NCBI GenBank assembly: GCA_022360095.1
Contig: JAKSDK010000487.1
Span: forward strand, 1 to 64,000
Origin: Phycisphaerales bacterium
GTDB taxonomy: Bacteria > Planctomycetota > Phycisphaerae > UBA1845 > UTPLA1
Direction: 5' to 3'
Length of the DNA stretch: 64,000 nt
Each line of letters opens with the position of its first letter. Positions within the stretch are counted from its first letter, which is position 1. The notes beneath the pieces were generated by a model. The model searched no databases. It was not told the DNA's origin and worked only from the letters and a program-made list of their open reading frames with translations. A program made the position numbers and the translations under genes. Of this stretch, positions 15,592 through 24,842 are shown one piece after another.

Positions 15592-17547
15592 ATGGCAAAG
15601 ATTCTTCCCACGATCAAATCACCCGCGGATTTGCGAAAAAAGTCCTCCTCCCAACTCGCGCGACTTGCCGGAGAGATTCGGGAACGAATCGTCGGCGTCG
15701 TCAGCAATCGAGGAGGCCACCTCGCGAGCAATCTCGGCGTGGTCGAACTGACCATTGCTCTGCATCGCGTCTTTGACTTCAAAAAGGATCGTCTCCTCTG
15801 GGACGTCGGGCATCAAGCTTACGTCCACAAAATCCTGACCGGCCGCAACGATCGATTTGAAACAATCCGACAGACGGGAGGACTCAGCGGCTTTCCCAAC
15901 ATCGAGGAAAGCGAATATGACCTGTTCAATGTCGGCCATGCAGGTACGGCCATACCGACGGCCGTCGGCATGGCCCGCGGTTCCTCGCTGATCGGAGATG
16001 AGCGTCGCGTCGTGGCAGTCGTGGGCGATGCCAGCATCTTCAACGGTGTCGCCTTCGAGGGCTTGAACCAGGCGGGCACGCTCCGCCGCCAGCTCCTGGT
16101 CGTGCTGAACGACAACTCGATGGGAATCGCCCCCACCCAGGGCGGCATGGCTGAATACCTTGCGAAATTCAGGATCAGCCGGACTTATGAAGAACTGAAG
16201 AAACGGGTCAAGAAATACGTGCCGCAGGTGCCCCTCGTAGGCAGGGCGACGTTCGAAGCTTTGGACCATTTGAAAGAAGGCCTCAAAGCGACCGTGTCGC
16301 CCCATCAGATCTTCGAGCAACTCGGTTTCGTCTACGTCGGCCCGACGGACGGACATGACCTCGATCATTTGATCGAGCTGATGAACGGTTTGAAAGACGT
16401 CAATCACCCCGTGCTCCTGCACGTGCACACCGAAAAAGGCAGAGGAGCGGATTTTGCCGCGGCGGAACCGACGAAGTTCCACAGCCCCAAACCATTCAAA
16501 GTCGAAGGCTGCCGGGTGGAGATTCAGAGCAGTGGGCGTAGCTGGACGGCGGCATTTGCGGACGCGCTCATTACGCTGGCTCGCGAAGACAAACGCATTT
16601 TCGGCATGACGGCCGCCATGCCGGACGGAACCGGAATGAACAAGTTTGCCGATGTGTTCCCGACACGCTACCTTGACGGAGGGATCGCCGAGAGCGGAAC
16701 CGTCGATATCGCGGCAGGCATGTGCAAGGCGGGCATGCGACCTGTGGCGGCAATTTATTCCACGTTCCTCCAACGGGCATTCGATCAGGTTTTTCAAGAA
16801 GTCGTCCTGCAGGAACTGCCTGTCGTTTTCTGTCTGGACCGAGCAGGCCTGGTCGGTGGGGACGGCCCTGTACACCATGGTTTTCTGGACATCGCCTATT
16901 TACGCGGCATGCCCAACATGGTGCTGATGGCGCCGGGAGACGGAGAAGAAATCATCGAGGCATTGCGTGCGGCCCTGAAGTTGAATGTGCCGAGCGCCAT
17001 TCGCTATCCGCGGGACACCGTGCCGGAACCGTTGCTGGGCGACAAGCCCCCCCCACCGTTCGAACCGGGTCGTTCGTTGCAACTTCGCGACGGAAAAGAC
17101 GCCACCATTCTTGCCTATGGCTCAACTTGCCGTCCTGCGTTGGACGCAGCCGACCTCCTTTCGGCGGACGGCGTCGACGTGTGCGTCATCAACGCCCGAT
17201 TCGCCAAACCGATCGACCGTGACATGGTTGGCGAAGCCATCGGCCGCAACGGCCCGGTCGTGACGCTGGAAGAACACTCGATCTCCGCCGGGTTCGGTTC
17301 CGCAGTTCTGGAAACCGCTCGTGACCTGGGCCTGCCCACCGACTGCGTTTCCATCCTCGGCATGCCGGCCGACCGATTCGTTCCGCACGGCTCCCGAGCC
17401 GTCCAACTCGCTGAATGCAGTCTCGACGCGACGGGGATCGCCGCGGTCGTTCGGGATGCCATGGCCAAGAGCACCGCGGCCGAACGGCAAACCGATACGG
17501 TGTTGATGTACGACGAGACGGATCGACGCGTTCAATCACCCGTCTAA
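15592..17547 (+). CDS. dxs: 1-deoxy-D-xylulose-5-phosphate synthase, divergent
   Basis: DXS joins pyruvate and glyceraldehyde-3-phosphate with thiamine diphosphate, the first step of the non-mevalonate isoprenoid pathway. The 651-residue product has all three transketolase domains: WDVGHQAYVHKILTGR near residue 72, the cofactor region VVGDASIFNGVAFEGLNQAG with VVLNDNSMGIAP, the central IYSTFLQRAFDQVFQE and RAGLVGGDGPVHHG, and the C-terminal domain. Two sites differ from the textbook enzyme: GDG is GDA, and the near-invariant GIAEQHAV is GIAESGTV, which keeps the glutamate but loses the His. I prefer the ATG at 15592, which follows the upstream stop; 15556 would overlap it. Confidence 0.87.
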   Translation: MAKILPTIKSPADLRKKSSSQLARLAGEIRERIVGVVSNRGGHLASNLGVVELTIALHRVFDFKKDRLLWDVGHQAYVHKILTGRNDRFETIRQTGGLSGFPNIEESEYDLFNVGHAGTAIPTAVGMARGSSLIGDERRVVAVVGDASIFNGVAFEGLNQAGTLRRQLLVVLNDNSMGIAPTQGGMAEYLAKFRISRTYEELKKRVKKYVPQVPLVGRATFEALDHLKEGLKATVSPHQIFEQLGFVYVGPTDGHDLDHLIELMNGLKDVNHPVLLHVHTEKGRGADFAAAEPTKFHSPKPFKVEGCRVEIQSSGRSWTAAFADALITLAREDKRIFGMTAAMPDGTGMNKFADVFPTRYLDGGIAESGTVDIAAGMCKAGMRPVAAIYSTFLQRAFDQVFQEVVLQELPVVFCLDRAGLVGGDGPVHHGFLDIAYLRGMPNMVLMAPGDGEEIIEALRAALKLNVPSAIRYPRDTVPEPLLGDKPPPPFEPGRSLQLRDGKDATILAYGSTCRPALDAADLLSADGVDVCVINARFAKPIDRDMVGEAIGRNGPVVTLEEHSISAGFGSAVLETARDLGLPTDCVSILGMPADRFVPHGSRAVQLAECSLDATGIAAVVRDAMAKSTAAERQTDTVLMYDETDRRVQSPV

Positions 17548-17563
17548 TCCGCAGCTTCTCGTG

Positions 17564-18631
17564 TTAGTCCGCCTGCGCCGTGGCCCGCTCGCGATGACCC
17601 GCGGTCACCTCCTTGACTTCCACGTAATAGGTCAGGACTCTTTTGTAGACATCCAGCGCTTCTTTTGGGGCAAGCCCGACGGCGCGGGTCTGACTGTCGA
17701 TGGCGGCGTCAATCAGGCCCAGTTCACATTGAACCTGAGCGAGCATCGCGAGAGACTCGGCATCACGGCCTCGCGTGAGTTCGTTTACACGAAGGGCCGA
17801 CCGAAACATGAGCCCCGGATTTCGAGTCGCCAGATCTGAATCCAGCTCCATCCAAACAAGCTCGCGCATGACAGAAGCGGAATCCTTGAGGTTGTGCTCC
17901 ATCTTGGCCTCATGAGCGGCGATCTCGTCGGCGCGATCGAACTCCCGAAGAAGCCTTCGCTTGATCTGATATGGATGTAATTCCAACGGCTTTAGCTCGA
18001 TCATCTTGTCGAGGATCTCGAAGACCTTCTCTTCGTTCTTGGCAGCAAAGGCCGGATTCAGTTCAGAAAGCAGCTCCTTATATTTTTTCTCCGCCGCGGC
18101 CGCATTCTTGGCGGCTTCGATGTCATATCGACCGGCCAGAACTTCCTTAATCGCTCGATCCATCATCGCAGTATCACCGGCGGGATTTCCGCGCCAGACC
18201 ACGTTCCCCTTCTTGTCCACCAGGAAGGCATACGGAATATATTCGACGTCGTCGGTCCATGCGGTGGACGTTGCCATGTCGTCATCACTGGCGACGAAGT
18301 ACCCCATTTTCATCTTTTTCTCGATGAATTTTTCAATGGTCTCAGGTTCTTCGTTGCTCATCCCCAGAATCACCAAACCGTCTTTCTCATGCTTTTTTTG
18401 TAGTTTGCTCAAGTGGGGAATGCTGCGAAGACAAGGCGGACACCACGTCGCCCAGAATTCGACGAGAAAAACATGCTTCTCCGCACCCTTCTCGCCCGGC
18501 AAGCTTGGCGGTTTTTTTGTGAGCCATTTCGCAGCCTTAACCTTTGGGGCCTTATCACCAATTTTCGGGGAAGCGAAACCGGAAGCGGAAAACGCAAGGA
18601 CAAGCACGGCTGCGAAAATATGTCGTTTCAT
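17564..18631 (-). CDS. Exported TlpA-like thioredoxin-fold protein with TPR-like tail
   Basis: The 355-residue product starts with a signal peptide (cleavage near SGFA) and continues with a TlpA/ResA-type thioredoxin domain: VEFWATWCPPCLRSIPHL holds the redox CPPC pair near residues 64-67, and the cis-proline segment reads YIPYAFLVDKKGNVVWRG. The last 150 residues are charged and helical, resembling TPR or tetratricopeptide-like repeats. Such proteins reduce or isomerise disulfides in exported proteins, which fits a cell that makes many cysteine-rich secreted proteins. No cytochrome-maturation genes are adjacent. It is tail-to-tail with dxs and divergent from bpt. Confidence 0.85.
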   Translation of the reverse strand: MKRHIFAAVLVLAFSASGFASPKIGDKAPKVKAAKWLTKKPPSLPGEKGAEKHVFLVEFWATWCPPCLRSIPHLSKLQKKHEKDGLVILGMSNEEPETIEKFIEKKMKMGYFVASDDDMATSTAWTDDVEYIPYAFLVDKKGNVVWRGNPAGDTAMMDRAIKEVLAGRYDIEAAKNAAAAEKKYKELLSELNPAFAAKNEEKVFEILDKMIELKPLELHPYQIKRRLLREFDRADEIAAHEAKMEHNLKDSASVMRELVWMELDSDLATRNPGLMFRSALRVNELTRGRDAESLAMLAQVQCELGLIDAAIDSQTRAVGLAPKEALDVYKRVLTYYVEVKEVTAGHRERATAQAD

Positions 18632-18717
18632 GGTTTGGCCTTTCGGTTCTTTCGCCCTTCTCTTCCCAAGAAGGACCGGGGGGGAACTTGTTGAACACCT
18701 ATGCTATTCTATTTCAT

Positions 18718-19446
18718 ATGGAGACGGCCGGAAACACTGACCGTTTGAATTTTTCACTGCCCTTGTTTCGCGGTGATCCTCATCCCTGTCCCTACTTACC
18801 GGGACACACGGCCGACAACGAACTCACCCTCGTTCCACGGATCGATGGAGCGGTTTACGAACGTCTGATGGACCTCGGATTTCGGCGCAGCGGGGACATG
18901 CTGTACAGACCGGCATGCGAAGGCTGCAGTGAATGCGTACCCTTGCGAGTCCCCGTGACGCGATTTAAACCAAGCCGATCGCAGCGTCGGGTCCGGCGTC
19001 GAAATCAAGACGTCGTCGTCGAGACCGGCTCCCCGATCAGCAGCGACGAGAAATGGCGGATCTACAAGGCTTACCTGTCTCATCAACACGACGGCACGAT
19101 GAGCGATCGGCGGGAAGACTTCGAGCAATTCCTTTACAACTCACCGACAAAGACGGAGGAAATGGTCTATCGCATCGGACGCCGCATCGTCGGCGTTGGC
19201 ATCGTCGATGTGTGTCCAACCTGTTTGTCTTCCGTCTATTTCTATTTTGATCCGACCCAAGCCAGGCGCAGTCTGGGTGTTTTCTCAACACTGATGGAGA
19301 TACAAGTGTGCCATGAGCGGAACATTCCCTATTGGTACGCAGGTTTCTACATTCGCGCCTGCGGCAGTATGAGCTACAAGGCGGATTTTCGGCCGTACGA
19401 ACTCTTGGGACCAGACGGAGTCTGGCGGACGACGACCACAGACTGA
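18718..19446 (+). CDS. bpt: Aspartate/glutamate leucyltransferase (Bpt)
   Basis: Bpt transfers leucine from Leu-tRNA to proteins with N-terminal Asp or Glu, marking them for ClpS/ClpAP in the bacterial N-degron pathway. The 242-residue protein shows the ATE family pattern: CPYLPGHTADNELTLVP, YRPACEGCSECVPLRVPV (the paired cysteines), a DREDF-type segment RREDFEQFL, YFYFDP and the C-terminal YWYAGFYIRACGSMSYKADFRPYE. Length fits Bpt. The ATG at 18718 starts just before the conserved region but has no strong ribosome-binding site. Only 86 bp separate it from the divergent thioredoxin gene. Confidence 0.88.
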   Translation: METAGNTDRLNFSLPLFRGDPHPCPYLPGHTADNELTLVPRIDGAVYERLMDLGFRRSGDMLYRPACEGCSECVPLRVPVTRFKPSRSQRRVRRRNQDVVVETGSPISSDEKWRIYKAYLSHQHDGTMSDRREDFEQFLYNSPTKTEEMVYRIGRRIVGVGIVDVCPTCLSSVYFYFDPTQARRSLGVFSTLMEIQVCHERNIPYWYAGFYIRACGSMSYKADFRPYELLGPDGVWRTTTTD

Positions 19447-19470
19447 AGGCTCAACCATTGCGATACCTGG

Positions 19471-19500
19471 AGCGGGTGGCGATGGGTGGGACCCGCCCTG
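19471..19500. repeat. Degenerate copy of a GC-rich intergenic repeat
   Basis: GGGTGGGACCCGCCCTG here resembles CGGGTGGAACCCGCCCTAC at 46361 and CGGGCGGAGCCCGCCCTAC at 36580. All three lie between genes, suggesting a dispersed REP-like family. Confidence 0.45.
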
Positions 19501-19653
19501 CAAGCCCTACCTGGAAAACCACCCCTTTTAACTCATGCCACGCCCGATCCGACCGATATGATCACTGCCGGGAATCGGCCCGCATCACTGCGGTTTTCCG
19601 TACGGAGTACGGGGAGCCGGCGGAATGCCGGCAAGCATGCTTTTAAGGCGCCA

Positions 19654-19678
19654 GGAGACCGCTGGGGGGGCGGTCTCC
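19654..19678 (-). terminator. Hairpin after the TPP-II-like protease gene
   Basis: GGAGACCGC (19654-19662) and GCGGTCTCC (19670-19678) form a perfect 9-bp stem starting five bases past the protease stop. No clear T-run follows, so termination here may be inefficient or need Rho. The remaining stretch 19501-19653 shows nothing recognisable. Confidence 0.45.
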
Positions 19679-19682
19679 AGCG

Positions 19683-22604
19683 TCAATCCTTTCCTGCCTG
19701 CTTCTCGTTGATCTCGATTTCAAGAATCGGCTTTTGTGAAATGCGTTCGACGGCCCGGATCCGACCGATTCTGGACATGCCTTTCGGCGCCTCGGGCGGG
19801 CGCCGCCTTAGCTTGTATGACAACTCCGTCGGGATGCTTGGATACAGCGTGACGGTCGAATGCTCACCCTGCTTCACGTCAATCGGAATCGCCTTCGCGT
19901 ATAGAAAGTCGATTTTGATATCGAACTCCGCTTCATCCTCGATGTCAGGATGCGTGAATGCAGGTTGAATCTCCAGCTTGCACTTCACGGTCTCAGCTTT
20001 GGGATTTGGGTTATCGGCCCGAACGGTCGAGGTCGGCTTACCGAGTCCGTCTTGAATGATGGCCTTGCCTGCTTCGTCGTAAACATTTATCGCGCAATCC
20101 GTGAACTTGGCATAATCCTCGTCGGACACCTCGATTTGGATACGAACGGCAGCGATGCCTGACGTCAGCGACAAAGAAACCTCTGCTTTGTCGTCGTCGG
20201 GTGTCAGCGTCTTGCTCACAACCTTGCGATAGCCATCGACCGAACCTGATGTCTTCACGATGGCAGGCTGATCGAAGACGTTGGTTAACACGACTTTGCC
20301 CGACGGCTTGCGACCTGCGGCGCTGCTGAGATCGGTGATGACCGGCTCCTCGGCATGAATGCCGTCGAAGCGAACCTCCAGGCTGTAGGACGACGTCTCA
20401 TCCGTGCGAGCGCTGGTCACCGGAAATTCCCAGATGCCGGGAACCAACTCCTCGGAAATTGTATGAGTTGACTCAAGTCGATCGCTTTTTGTATCAATCC
20501 GGACCGGATATCGCCGGCCCGCCCTGTGGCCATCCGGCCTAAAAATGTAATACATCTGAGCGGTGCCCGGTTTGCCTTCAACGGCGCTGAGGGTGACGTG
20601 CATCGCACTAGCACCGGCAGGGACCTCGACAAAATGACGCTGCACAATCCAACCGGTGACAGTCTGGTCTTCGAGCTTGAGTCTGTACCCTTGTGCCGGT
20701 CTGACACGGTGCGGTACAACGACACTGTTGACGAGACGCAGCAGCGGCTGCCCTCCCTCTTCCAGCCCTTGGATCGTCGCCACATAAAGCCCCGGTTCCG
20801 TCAGCTTCGCGGCGTCGTATTCGATACGGACCTGAGCGGATTGTCTGCTGCGAAAATAGATTTGCTCCTGCTTGGTCGTGCACCAGTCGGCGTCGCTGCT
20901 CAAGGTGAGACGTTTCGAAAATGCCGTAATATCCGTCGCATCGGCCGTGGGCGCGAAAACCGGCTTGATCGTGTGGAGCTGAGGGCCATCAACCGGGAGA
21001 TAGATGCTGCGCCAGTAAGCGGCTTCGCCGGAGCCGTCGACGGCGAGGGGACTTTCAGTGGTGACCTTGAACGCATAAAGCGGATCGCCGATACGGCGCT
21101 CCACAAGGTCATCCAGAATGTCCGCCGCCAGGTTCATGTCGGGGACGCCGGCGCCGTAATCCAGCGTCGTGTAGTCGGGAATCCCAAGAGAACTCGCCAT
21201 CAACGCCTGCTTGACCCAGTCGGCACGGGGCACGCCGCCATCTTCTTGAACGCGCTGCGCCAAAATCGCACACATCCCCGCTGCATAAGGCGAGGCCATG
21301 CTCGTGCCCTGATAGAAGTCGCCACGCTCATTCCAATGGGGGACCGTCGAGGTGGTCATACCAGGCGTGGCGATATCAGGCTTGGCCAGTTCGCCGCCCC
21401 GCGAACTGAACTGCGTCAACTGAGGATCGGTGATTCGTTCGGCCCGGACGTCCTGAGCCGTATCGACGGCGAGCAGCGCGCCGACGGAAATCACTGCGTG
21501 AGCGGCGGCAGGCGTACCGACGGTTGAGAGACCCGGCCCGGCGTTTCCGGCGCTCGTGCAAAAGATCAAGTTGGGATTTTTGCGGAGGAGCTTGTCAAGA
21601 AATTTGTCGATGTCGGAATGACCTTCCCGTTCGGAGCCGATCCCGTAGCTCAAGTTGCAGACGACGGTCACATCATGCTCACGAGCATACCTGGCGGCGT
21701 ATTCGAAAGCCTTTTTCTTGGAACCGGTCGTCGTCGAGCCACCGGCCAGACTATTATGCCCGATCTTCAAACTGATGATCTTGGCCCCGGGCGCAACGCC
21801 GTCGAAGCCATCCTGATTCTGAATTCGATGCCCTGCGGCGATGCCTGCGACATGGGTGCCGTGTCCGCCGTCATCGAAATGAAAAACAGCCTTTCGTTTT
21901 TTCACAAAAAGATTGACCGCGATGGTCAGCGGCTCAGTCTGCTTCTCCGCCTTGTCGCGAGGAAAGGTAAACCTGTCGTAGGCAATCTTATAGTTTTTCA
22001 GGGGTTTCTCATTCGAAAAATCCCGGTCCCCATCCGTGTCGACGAAACAGACGGCGTCGTCATCCGAACCGTCGTCCCTTGAAATCACGCAGACTCCAAA
22101 GACATCATCTTTTTCACCGTTATCATTGATATCAGGCACGGAGGAATTTCGGAAGGTTTCCTCTTTCAACAAACCAAACCAAACCGTTGTCCCGGCCGGG
22201 CGCTTTCCGGGCGGAGGCGGCGTGTATCGCTGAGGCGCACCGTCCTTGCCATAGTGCACGATTTTCTCTTTGTTTTCGCTCCAGGCGGCGCGCTTGATGT
22301 CGACATCGCCCTGCGTCGAAAAATCCTGCACATCAACAACTTTGACGTCACCGGTCGTCGTTTCTTTCAGACCGGCCACATCCATTTCCACGCCCGTGTC
22401 CAAAATGGCGATCACAACGCCGCGCCCGTCGTGCTTGGGGTGGGCTTCTCGATAAGCATCGACTTTGCATGTCGAAAGTGAAAGCTGTGACCAGGGAAGA
22501 TCCGTTTGAGCGATGGCCTCGGCAACACCGAAGGAAAACAAAATGAAGGCAATGCATATCGGACCGAATTTCGTCCAACGGCACCAAAGGCGATGCTCCA
22601 GCAT
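19683..22604 (-). CDS. Secreted S8 subtilase resembling tripeptidyl-peptidase II
   Basis: The 973-residue product has a signal peptide (cleavage near AEAIAQ) and a subtilisin catalytic domain with Asp in VVIAILDTGVEMD (about 69), His in GGHGTHVAGIAAG (about 255) and Ser in GTSMASPYAAG (about 435). The N-terminal part, with DGRGVVIAILDTGVE and a following TTTGDVKVVDVQD, is close to eukaryotic tripeptidyl-peptidase II, and there is the long insert between Asp and His that typifies that group. The C-terminal half contains beta-sandwich segments as in TPP II. Unlike the cytosolic eukaryotic enzyme, this one is exported. GGGAGGA precedes the start. It likely degrades peptides outside the cytoplasm. 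Confidence 0.82.
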   Translation of the reverse strand: MLEHRLWCRWTKFGPICIAFILFSFGVAEAIAQTDLPWSQLSLSTCKVDAYREAHPKHDGRGVVIAILDTGVEMDVAGLKETTTGDVKVVDVQDFSTQGDVDIKRAAWSENKEKIVHYGKDGAPQRYTPPPPGKRPAGTTVWFGLLKEETFRNSSVPDINDNGEKDDVFGVCVISRDDGSDDDAVCFVDTDGDRDFSNEKPLKNYKIAYDRFTFPRDKAEKQTEPLTIAVNLFVKKRKAVFHFDDGGHGTHVAGIAAGHRIQNQDGFDGVAPGAKIISLKIGHNSLAGGSTTTGSKKKAFEYAARYAREHDVTVVCNLSYGIGSEREGHSDIDKFLDKLLRKNPNLIFCTSAGNAGPGLSTVGTPAAAHAVISVGALLAVDTAQDVRAERITDPQLTQFSSRGGELAKPDIATPGMTTSTVPHWNERGDFYQGTSMASPYAAGMCAILAQRVQEDGGVPRADWVKQALMASSLGIPDYTTLDYGAGVPDMNLAADILDDLVERRIGDPLYAFKVTTESPLAVDGSGEAAYWRSIYLPVDGPQLHTIKPVFAPTADATDITAFSKRLTLSSDADWCTTKQEQIYFRSRQSAQVRIEYDAAKLTEPGLYVATIQGLEEGGQPLLRLVNSVVVPHRVRPAQGYRLKLEDQTVTGWIVQRHFVEVPAGASAMHVTLSAVEGKPGTAQMYYIFRPDGHRAGRRYPVRIDTKSDRLESTHTISEELVPGIWEFPVTSARTDETSSYSLEVRFDGIHAEEPVITDLSSAAGRKPSGKVVLTNVFDQPAIVKTSGSVDGYRKVVSKTLTPDDDKAEVSLSLTSGIAAVRIQIEVSDEDYAKFTDCAINVYDEAGKAIIQDGLGKPTSTVRADNPNPKAETVKCKLEIQPAFTHPDIEDEAEFDIKIDFLYAKAIPIDVKQGEHSTVTLYPSIPTELSYKLRRRPPEAPKGMSRIGRIRAVERISQKPILEIEINEKQAGKD

Positions 22605-22831
22605 GATAGAACGTCCTCCCAGGAAACGGATTCAAACGCGAGTGGTTGGACCCCAAGTGATCCCCCCCGACTCGATGGACACTATCATACCTGTTTTTTT
22701 GAGACGCCTCAAGGTAACGGCAGGTGAATGAGATCCGGCGGCACGCATTGTGAAGTCAGACCGTCGTCTGCTTCGAGGGCCTGCCTACTTGGTAAAGACA
22801 TCGACGCAAGTTCACCACATATCCGGTCTGT

Positions 22832-24736
22832 TTATTGTCTCTCTTCGACGACCGACGTTGGCTCGGGTGCGATTTCCACCACCACTTGCCGCGGAGCTGC
22901 CACGCCTACGGCCGTGTTGAGAATCGGCCCGAACTGTCTAAGCGCATCGTTGACATTCGGGAGGCCGGAGACTGCGCTTTGAACAGTCAGCTCATTCGGT
23001 GACTGCCCGAGTCCGAACCATGCGACCGTGTTCTTGCAAAGTTGAGAAACGGGCTTGGCGACGACCTTGACTTCCATCTCACCGGCGCCACACGCGACTT
23101 CGGCGAGCCGGCCAATATGCGCGGCGACCATGATACTGCTGTCGGTCGGCATGCGGACAATGATCTTGCCCATGATGTCGTCATCCAGAATGGATTTTTT
23201 CTTCTGGCTCGCTCTTATCGTGGCCTTCAGAGCGTTCCGAGTCAGCCCGATGGCAATGCACCCGTCAAGCTCAGCCATGTAGATCTTGCCAAAATCAGAA
23301 ATTGCATAGGCCGTCGCGGGCAGGCGACTGATCTTGATCAGCTTCGGTTTAACGGGTTCGTCACTCGACACGAGGCCGGGAATGGTCAGGATTTGATTCC
23401 AAAGGGCCTTGGACTTGGCCACGTCGTTTACTGCAAAGAGGACACCAATGTTCGGAACCGGTGGCGACCCGGGGTGACCATTGACGGCGCGCATGTTCCC
23501 AGGGACCACGAAGGCACAAATCTCCTGAATATTACCGAAAAATTCACGGCCGATATCAAAGGCTGTCACAGAGTTCGGATTGTCGGCCCGACCTTCGGCG
23601 GCATTCAGCGTGGCCTGGGCAATCGTCGGATTCAAGCCGATGCCCAAGAGCGCGGCCGCGTCGGGGGGAACGTGCTTCAGACACGTCCGCCTCATCGGAG
23701 GAAGCCGCATCATGTTGTAGGCGATGCTCCGATGGTTTTCGGCAAGACGGACAGTGAAGCGTGCACCGAGAATGCCGTCATCGATCCCGGCCGAAAACGT
23801 GGCCCAGCGCAGACTCTCAAGATCGGCGAATGCATTGACCACGTCAAAATCCTCTCGATCGTGAGGACGGACGTTCGCCTTGGACAGTTCGAACAGGCCC
23901 TGCAGATTGGCACAAGCAAAAACGGTCGATCCGGACCGATCCTCAACAAGATCCTTAAGGTCGTTACGCGAGGCCAGGGAGGACGCTTTCGAACCGGCAA
24001 GACGATCCACGACACCCTCGACAAGATTGCGTCCGTTACTGATCACGAGAAGCGACTCGGTGAGGACGCCGGTGATCTGTCCGATCTCCGGCACGGCGTG
24101 ACCAAAGGTCGGCAAGTCGCCGATCTTTTCCGCCGTGGGTGTAAACTGGAACATGGTTTCCAACACGCCCTTGAGAAGCTCCACATCGCCGTGATGAAGG
24201 ACGAGTACGAACGTGGGCGGACGGTGATCAGCGAAGTCGATATCCGTGACGGCCAAAGCCGCGCCGCCGAAGCTGCCGAGTGCATCAAGAAGTGACGGGC
24301 TGATCGTGATCTCAGAAGGAATATGGAGTGGCGCGGCGCTTTCAGTGCTGGGGCGTGCCGCCAGAACCTCCCTGATCGGCTTTCCGACAAGGCCCAGCAT
24401 GTCCGCAAGCTTCTCGATGATCTCACCCGGCCGATTGAGCTCGACATAGACCAGCGTATCTTCAGGCATCAGCCGGGCGAAATTACGGGCGGCCAAATGA
24501 TCACGACATCGGGCAGACCCCGCTTTGGCGGCCGACCCGAGGTCGCCTTGGATGCCCGCCCGCTTGATCTTGTCGTAAATCTCCTTCGCCTTGGCAAACT
24601 CCTTGCGCTCTTTTTCGAGGTAATAGGCCTTGTAAAGCTCGGATTCGGAAGCGGCAACGGCCATGACTGCATCGGACGCAAGGCCGAATGAAAAAGAGAA
24701 AACCAGGAACGCAACGGCCGGACGCTGTAGCATCAT
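22832..24736 (-). CDS. Large exported protein, DUF3352-like
   Basis: The 634-residue product has a signal peptide (FSFGLASDAVMA) and then an alpha-helical stretch rich in charged residues (SELYKAYYLEKERKEFAKAK). The segment LMPEDTLVYVELNRPGEI near residue 86 recalls DUF3352 proteins, whose beta-rich cores typically start with Asp-Ala-x-x-Tyr-Val-like strands. Repeats of a roughly 200-residue unit seem present (VLVLHHG..., VLFAVND..., IIVRMPTDSSIMVAAHIG). No catalytic motif is seen and the function is unknown. Two ATG codons in tandem (24736, 24733) follow a GGAG. It lies 227 bp upstream of the protease gene on the same strand; that gap shows only a plausible leader. Confidence 0.65.
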   Translation of the reverse strand: MMLQRPAVAFLVFSFSFGLASDAVMAVAASESELYKAYYLEKERKEFAKAKEIYDKIKRAGIQGDLGSAAKAGSARCRDHLAARNFARLMPEDTLVYVELNRPGEIIEKLADMLGLVGKPIREVLAARPSTESAAPLHIPSEITISPSLLDALGSFGGAALAVTDIDFADHRPPTFVLVLHHGDVELLKGVLETMFQFTPTAEKIGDLPTFGHAVPEIGQITGVLTESLLVISNGRNLVEGVVDRLAGSKASSLASRNDLKDLVEDRSGSTVFACANLQGLFELSKANVRPHDREDFDVVNAFADLESLRWATFSAGIDDGILGARFTVRLAENHRSIAYNMMRLPPMRRTCLKHVPPDAAALLGIGLNPTIAQATLNAAEGRADNPNSVTAFDIGREFFGNIQEICAFVVPGNMRAVNGHPGSPPVPNIGVLFAVNDVAKSKALWNQILTIPGLVSSDEPVKPKLIKISRLPATAYAISDFGKIYMAELDGCIAIGLTRNALKATIRASQKKKSILDDDIMGKIIVRMPTDSSIMVAAHIGRLAEVACGAGEMEVKVVAKPVSQLCKNTVAWFGLGQSPNELTVQSAVSGLPNVNDALRQFGPILNTAVGVAAPRQVVVEIAPEPTSVVEERQ

Positions 24737-24842
24737 CGCACTATCTCCGAAAACAGGTTCTAAGTTCGACTTTCGACAAGCCCGCCCAGCCCGGGCTGCG
24801 CCGGCTGATCATTTCTGGAAATCGTGTCGATGTGACGACACA

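Noticed and set aside
15619..16878. A 419-residue open frame antisense to dxs
   Set aside because: It lies opposite clearly conserved DXS domains and has no recognisable domain of its own.
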